From Chara braunii (lineage: Eukaryota > Streptophyta > Charophyceae > Charales > Characeae): a DNA stretch of 21,208 bases. The notes beneath the pieces were generated by a model. That model saw nothing but the letters and a program-made list of their open reading frames with translations. It ran no database searches and was not told the origin of the DNA. Below, piece after piece: positions 17,956 to 21,208 of the stretch. A program made the translations under genes and the position numbers. Within the stretch, counting starts at the first letter, position 1; each line of letters opens with the position of its first letter. The stretch covers positions 136,515-157,722 of the forward strand of contig BFEA01000448.1 of the NCBI GenBank assembly GCA_003427395.1. The letters are read 5' to 3'.

Positions 17956-18303
17956 GTGATTCGCATCCCTGCGCACTTACGGACTTACCCTGTTTTCCAT
18001 GCATCCAAGCTGGCACCTTTCGCTGCCACAGACCAGTTTCCCTCTCGGAGATCAATGCTGCCCCCAACCATGGATGGCGAAGTGGACATTGACCAGATTG
18101 TCGAGAACCGAGTGATGCCTGTTCCTCGACCTTCCGGCAGAGGACGCCCTCCTAAACCGAGAATGCAGTATCGTGTGAGCTTCAGACATCATCTGGATCC
18201 TAAAGAAGATCGGTGGTTCACACGAGAAGAACTCATGAGAACAGCACCGCAAGTGATTGCAGGCTATGAAAGATTACTCAAAAGGAAAATGCCTGCACAA
18301 TAA
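17956..18303 (+). other. Integrase C-terminus with chromodomain-like segment and AT-hook-like motif
   Basis: The frame opens before 17956 with SYVIRIPAHLRTYPVFHASKLAP, the conserved end of chromovirus integrase. It continues with VDIDQIVENRVM, then GRGRPPKPR (18136-18162), then YRVSFRHHLDPKEDRWFTRE and VIAGYERLL. The VEN...YRV...W...E pattern matches a divergent chromodomain, which in chromoviruses steers insertion to particular chromatin. The RGRPPK core resembles an AT-hook placed in the loop between the first two strands. It stops at TAA 18301-18303. Confidence 0.75.
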
Positions 18304-18329
18304 GAGACTTCTCAGAGGACCTACGAAGT

Positions 18330-18343
18330 AAAGGAGGAGGGAA
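18330..18343 (+). other. Polypurine tract
   Basis: AAAGGAGGAGGGAA, all purine, directly next to the 3' LTR. It primes plus-strand DNA synthesis in LTR elements. Position and composition are as expected. Confidence 0.92.
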
Positions 18344-19344
18344 TGCGAGGATTTGGGTCCTCGGTAGGCCTATGGGGCCCTGTTTGCAGCATTGCCCGCA
18401 CTAAGTGAAGGCGGAGGTGCCCGCCCTAAGTGAAGGCGGGCCTGACATATCGCAAGAGGCCCTCGACTGTCAATTTCATATTTGGGGTCCAGGTAGTTGC
18501 GACGTGCCAGTTGGTTGAAAGAAACTTAGGCCGGGCAACACAGACATTTCCACGGCCTTCCGGGCTTTTCCAAAGAATGCAGGCCCTGGGCGTGATTCGC
18601 AGCCTCATACAGAGAGTTGGGCGCCCAACCGAACGAGGCCCAGCAGCCCAGTAGCTGCTGTACCCAGGCAGCCTCCTGGGGCAGCCAGGCTGAGCGAGCA
18701 GGCCAACTCTTTCCATAAAGGAAAGAGCTCTGCCCTGGCTGCCTCATTCGGTCACTTGGCTGGCGGCAGCGCTGCTGGAGCGATAGCTCGCAGGCTGGCT
18801 GCTGGCATTGGGAGCAAGAGGCTGCGCACGTGGGGTCGTGTGGTGAAGTAGGGCGCTGCTGAGGGCAGCGCCATAGCCATCCTCCATAGCGGGCTCGACT
18901 TGGATGTACAGTGAGGCAGAGGGGTGGTCTTCGGGTGTAAGAGAGGACAGGTGTGGGTGTAAAGTCAGGGAAGGGCGAAGGATGATGATGATGATGATGT
19001 GAGGGCACATACCTTGTATTGGTGATGGTCTGCATATGGGCGACATCTTCAAGTACTTCGGGTGGCCGCTGATGTCAACAGTTGCATTGTCTATTAGTAG
19101 GCTGATCGTAGCTGTGTAGGAGTAGGCTGGGTGCTGAGCGCCAAGTAGGAGTGTGAAGGGACTGGACTCTTGTGTTGTGGCGGAGAGAGAGAAACTCTCC
19201 TTGACATTGGTTTTCAGTACTATGAACCTCCATTGGTGTATTATTGGTGCAATGCTGCTCTCTGGACACAGTGTGACTATCTGGCTTTCAATGTGATGGT
19301 GTAATCTGGAATTTGTCATCTCGCTGTTGCTTATTTTCCTTGCA
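18344..19344 (+). repeat. 3' LTR, 1,001 bp
   Basis: It matches 10488-11489. Differences: one substitution each at the positions equal to 10544 and 10586, none over the next 580 bp, then ten substitutions and one single-base indel over the last 323 bp. It ends TTCCTTGCA, followed by GCGGCCTGCAGCCTGCAG, which is not a copy of the left flank. Confidence 0.96.
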
Positions 19345-20209
19345 GCGGCCTGCAGCCTGCAGGGGGCTGGAGGGCTTTGATGGGGAGTGAGTCGGGACAG
19401 GAAGCAGCAAGTTGAAGGTAGAGGGGGTTCACACCAGTTTGTGTCGTGTTGCCCTAAAATATGTTTTCGGTTGTCTCACTCGTCTGGATCTGGACTTGTG
19501 GAGATATTTTGTCTGTATCTGCTCTCGTTTGTACCTGTTCTGGCTGCTGTTCAAATACCTTTATCTCTTTGTCGCACTTGGAAAAGGACGCTATGCTCTT
19601 GGCCTTGATCAGGGACTGCTCTTATTGAAGTCACCCTTTCCTCTACAGGGTGTTGCTGAAAGTTTCGTGCTGGATCTTTGAACACCCCTCCACTGTATCC
19701 GTTTCTCAGTGGGCCCCTCGCCCTTTTGTCTTGTAGCGGATTCCCCAGGGACGTATCCCATTTTCCCCATAATTAGAAAAAAATAATTGAGGAATCTAGA
19801 GACAACAAATTTGGAAATTGGGCTGAAGTGAGCTGGAATCTTCACTTGGAGTCTTGTGTTGTAGATCAACCTTCTTCAGCGACTGCTCTGGTGCTCCTCC
19901 GCTGTCGTCACTCTGTCGCTCAATCGTCAAAATGGACTGTTGGATGGTGATGTTCGACTTGGATGTTTTGTAAGATACTATCCCCCGACATTCGCTGGGT
20001 CCTGCGTGCTTCCCTTAGCCGAAACCGCTCCTCCGGTGTGCACCTGCCATCTCCAGTCTTACGTCTCGTTAGCTGCCCTTCCCAGGATGGACGGCTGGAT
20101 AGAAACCTCAGCTCCACTGGTGGTGAGATCATGTATTCGTAGGGGATTGATCCCTTATCCACGATGTTGCTTCTCTCGCTGAGGAACGGTCAGATTGTCA
20201 TCCCTATGC
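19345..20209. other. Right flank without recognised gene
   Basis: The region has short open frames on both strands only. One plus-strand frame (about 19412-19681) is rich in Leu, Phe and Tyr but starts without ATG and matches nothing I know. A 'ccctttcctctacag' at 19634-19648 resembles a splice acceptor. The evidence is too thin to call an exon. Confidence 0.4.
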
Positions 20210-20370
20210 TTCGTTGGAGGCATACGCCTAAGCGCTATGCAGCGCGGCGCCCCCAAGTGCTACAGCCCGCGCGCTAACACGTGACGGGCGAACGCTCAGT
20301 GGTGCGGCGCTGGTTGGCGCGGCAGCGCGAAAATTAGCACATCAGCTTTGCGCTAACCGGCGGCGCTTGT
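20210..20370 (+). promoter_or_regulatory. GC/CpG-rich patch with G-box and E2F-like site, possible promoter
   Basis: This is a CpG-dense island in otherwise moderate-GC flank, full of GCGC words. It contains CACGTG (about 20278-20283, the G-box/E-box core) and GCGCGAAA (about 20326-20333), which is TTTCGCGC on the other strand and fits the E2F consensus TTTSSCGC. A TATA-like 'tttataaa' lies downstream at about 20539-20546. No gene is recognised downstream, so a promoter is only a possibility. Confidence 0.25.
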
Positions 20371-20562
20371 GTTTTTTTTTCCGCACTTCCTGGAATTTTG
20401 AATACTCGTAACAACTCCCAGATAAAGAGCGCATTCGTCAAGGTCTTTATCCACGGGCAAACTGGCTTCCTCTCATAACTCAAAAGTTGTGCAAACTGGA
20501 TTTATTTACCTTCTGTCATCCCCTATCCCCTATCCTTATTTATAAACGATGCCACTTCCTCG

Positions 20563-20724
20563 CCTGTTTAGGAGTTACTCCGTGCAAGCATGGTGATAGA
20601 TTGCAAAGGGGAAGGCGTATCAGTCACTTTTGCTTTTCGCTCACCTGTTTAAGAGACCCCATGCCTGCATGTTGACAGATTCGAGTGGAGGGTGTATCAT
20701 CAGTCAATTTTGCTTTTTTCCCCG
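20563..20724. repeat. Degenerate tandem pair, 81-bp period
   Basis: Units at 20563-20643 and 20644 to about 20724 share, in order, 'cctgttta', 'gcatg(g)t', 'agatt', 'gtatca' and 'ttttgctttt'. Roughly three quarters of positions match by eye. No coding sense is seen. Confidence 0.75.
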
Positions 20725-21208
20725 ACATGGCTTCGGACTCTTTGCTACGCATTCTGATACGTACTTTGACGAACTCTGCACTGCACTGCTTATTATTCCA
20801 ATTTGCTCTTAATTCCTGTCCTGCTCAGCCATTCGTGCAATGGGACAGCTGAGTACATTAGCAGTTATGGCAGGCGCCTCACTCTCAGAGGCCTTACAGT
20901 ACATTAGTGAATGGATACGTTCATCAGGTTTAGCATCTAGGACCAGTGCCTTCTGCCATCTCTTGCCCAGCCTTTGTTGACTATTCTGCTATAGTGTCAA
21001 GAAAATCTTCTAATATTCCGTGCACACTGCACACAAGGGGTCTTGGTGTTTGTAAGAGGGAGGCTACCTGTTTGCCACAGCCGTTATAGTGGGCAGCTTA
21101 GGTTATGAGATCTTGTTGACACACCACAGAGGCTTTTTGAAGCAACGACAGCCGAGGTCAGGGCTAGTTCTCAGATGGAAGGCTACTTGATTAGTGACAC
21201 TCTTGGGA
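20725..21208. other. Right end of window, nothing recognised
   Basis: Balanced composition, with no open frame longer than about 60 codons, no RNA gene and no repeat boundary that I can support. A short word 'agtacatta' occurs at about 20850 and 20890. Confidence 0.4.

Larger units (their letters stand above)
14653..18303 (+). pseudogene. pol: pol polyprotein of the Ty3/gypsy element (PR-RT-RNaseH-INT-chromodomain), broken
   Basis: The gag-pol junction (14640-14815) passes through two frame changes. Then protease (AFADIGSTRNFIS, 14912-14950), RT (about 15480-16080), RNase H (about 16380-16760), the integrase zinc domain (about 16990-17130), the integrase core (about 17190-17500), the GPY-type C-terminal region (about 17860-18010) and a chromodomain-like tail follow, ending at TAA 18301-18303. 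Breaks: TAG 15902-15904 between RT motifs B and C, -1 shifts near 16560 and 16940, TAG 17480-17482 beside the integrase active site, TAG 17894-17896, and a shift at about 17897-17915. One base is undetermined (15037). Domain order with RNase H before integrase identifies Ty3/gypsy rather than Ty1/copia. Confidence 0.93.
10488..19344 (+). mobile_element. Ty3/gypsy (chromovirus-type) LTR retrotransposon, full-length, inactive
   Basis: Seen: two ~1 kb direct repeats beginning TGCGAGG and ending CTTGCA (the TG...CA rule); a PBS matching the 3' end of initiator tRNA-Met three bases after the 5' LTR; gag with CCHC; then PR, RT, RNase H and INT in the Ty3/gypsy order; a chromodomain-like tail; and a purine tract directly before the 3' LTR. 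Total 8,857 bp. The coding part has at least five nonsense codons and about eight frameshifts, so the copy depends on others for movement, if it is mobile at all. The LTRs differ by 12 substitutions and one indel, a moderate age. No target-site duplication is visible. Chromoviruses are the common gypsy lineage with a chromodomain in plants and fungi; the exact clade would need a tree. Confidence 0.96.

Noticed and set aside
19412-19681. A hydrophobic plus-strand frame that could be a membrane protein exon
   Set aside because: It has no ATG, no family resemblance, and only one weak splice-like site.
1-21208. tRNA, rRNA and bacterial-type operon features
   Set aside because: No cloverleaf, rRNA core or ribosome-binding-site-led gene run was seen. 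The content is eukaryotic retroelements.

Overview
The window is eukaryotic, non-coding-rich DNA made almost entirely of decayed retrotransposons. No intact host gene, rRNA, tRNA or CRISPR array is visible. The green lineage is the best guess: (i) the LTR element uses a tRNA-iMet-type primer site and is a chromodomain-carrying Ty3/gypsy element; (ii) the LINE has a plant-L1-like ORF1 with a CCHC knuckle; (iii) a fragment of mitochondrial nad1 encodes the conserved residues directly, without needing C-to-U editing. A streptophyte alga such as Chara, or another lower plant, would fit, but the species cannot be fixed from the sequence alone.

Layout. 1-7160 (- strand): a LINE of the L1 type running off the left edge. 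It has a long ORF1 (7160 to 4123), a 45-nt gap, then ORF2 (4077 to beyond 1) with endonuclease, reverse transcriptase and a C-terminal region. Both ORFs carry several stops and frameshifts. ORF2 is interrupted at about 426-647 by a piece of mitochondrial nad1 (a NUMT), and ORF1 contains an internal ~200 bp tandem duplication.

7160-8760: a strongly G-rich (+ strand) tract with 140-147 bp degenerate tandem repeats, an 87-bp repeat pair and a G18 run. It lies where the LINE 5' UTR and promoter would be. 8760-9385 has no recognisable gene. 9385-10170 holds the 5' end only of a second, diverged LINE (- strand), with its own ~218 bp tandem duplication over the ORF1 start, followed by a (TTTG)n microsatellite.

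10488-19344 (+ strand): a complete-length but dead Ty3/gypsy chromovirus. It has two ~1 kb LTRs (12 substitutions and 1 indel apart), an iMet-like PBS, a 1.26 kb leader, gag with a CCHC knuckle, protease, RT, RNase H, integrase, a chromodomain-like tail, a polypurine tract and the 3' LTR. At least five in-frame stops and about eight frameshifts interrupt gag-pol, and the integrase catalytic Glu codon reads Lys.

19345-21208: flanking DNA with a GC-rich patch (G-box, E2F-like site), an 81-bp tandem pair and no gene I can support.

I do not see a new working biological system. The points most worth following are the nad1 insertion inside LINE ORF2, the dense hairpin cluster in the LTR, the mosaic divergence between the LTRs, the ~1000-codon LINE ORF1, and the tandem-repeat architecture at the LINE 5' ends.
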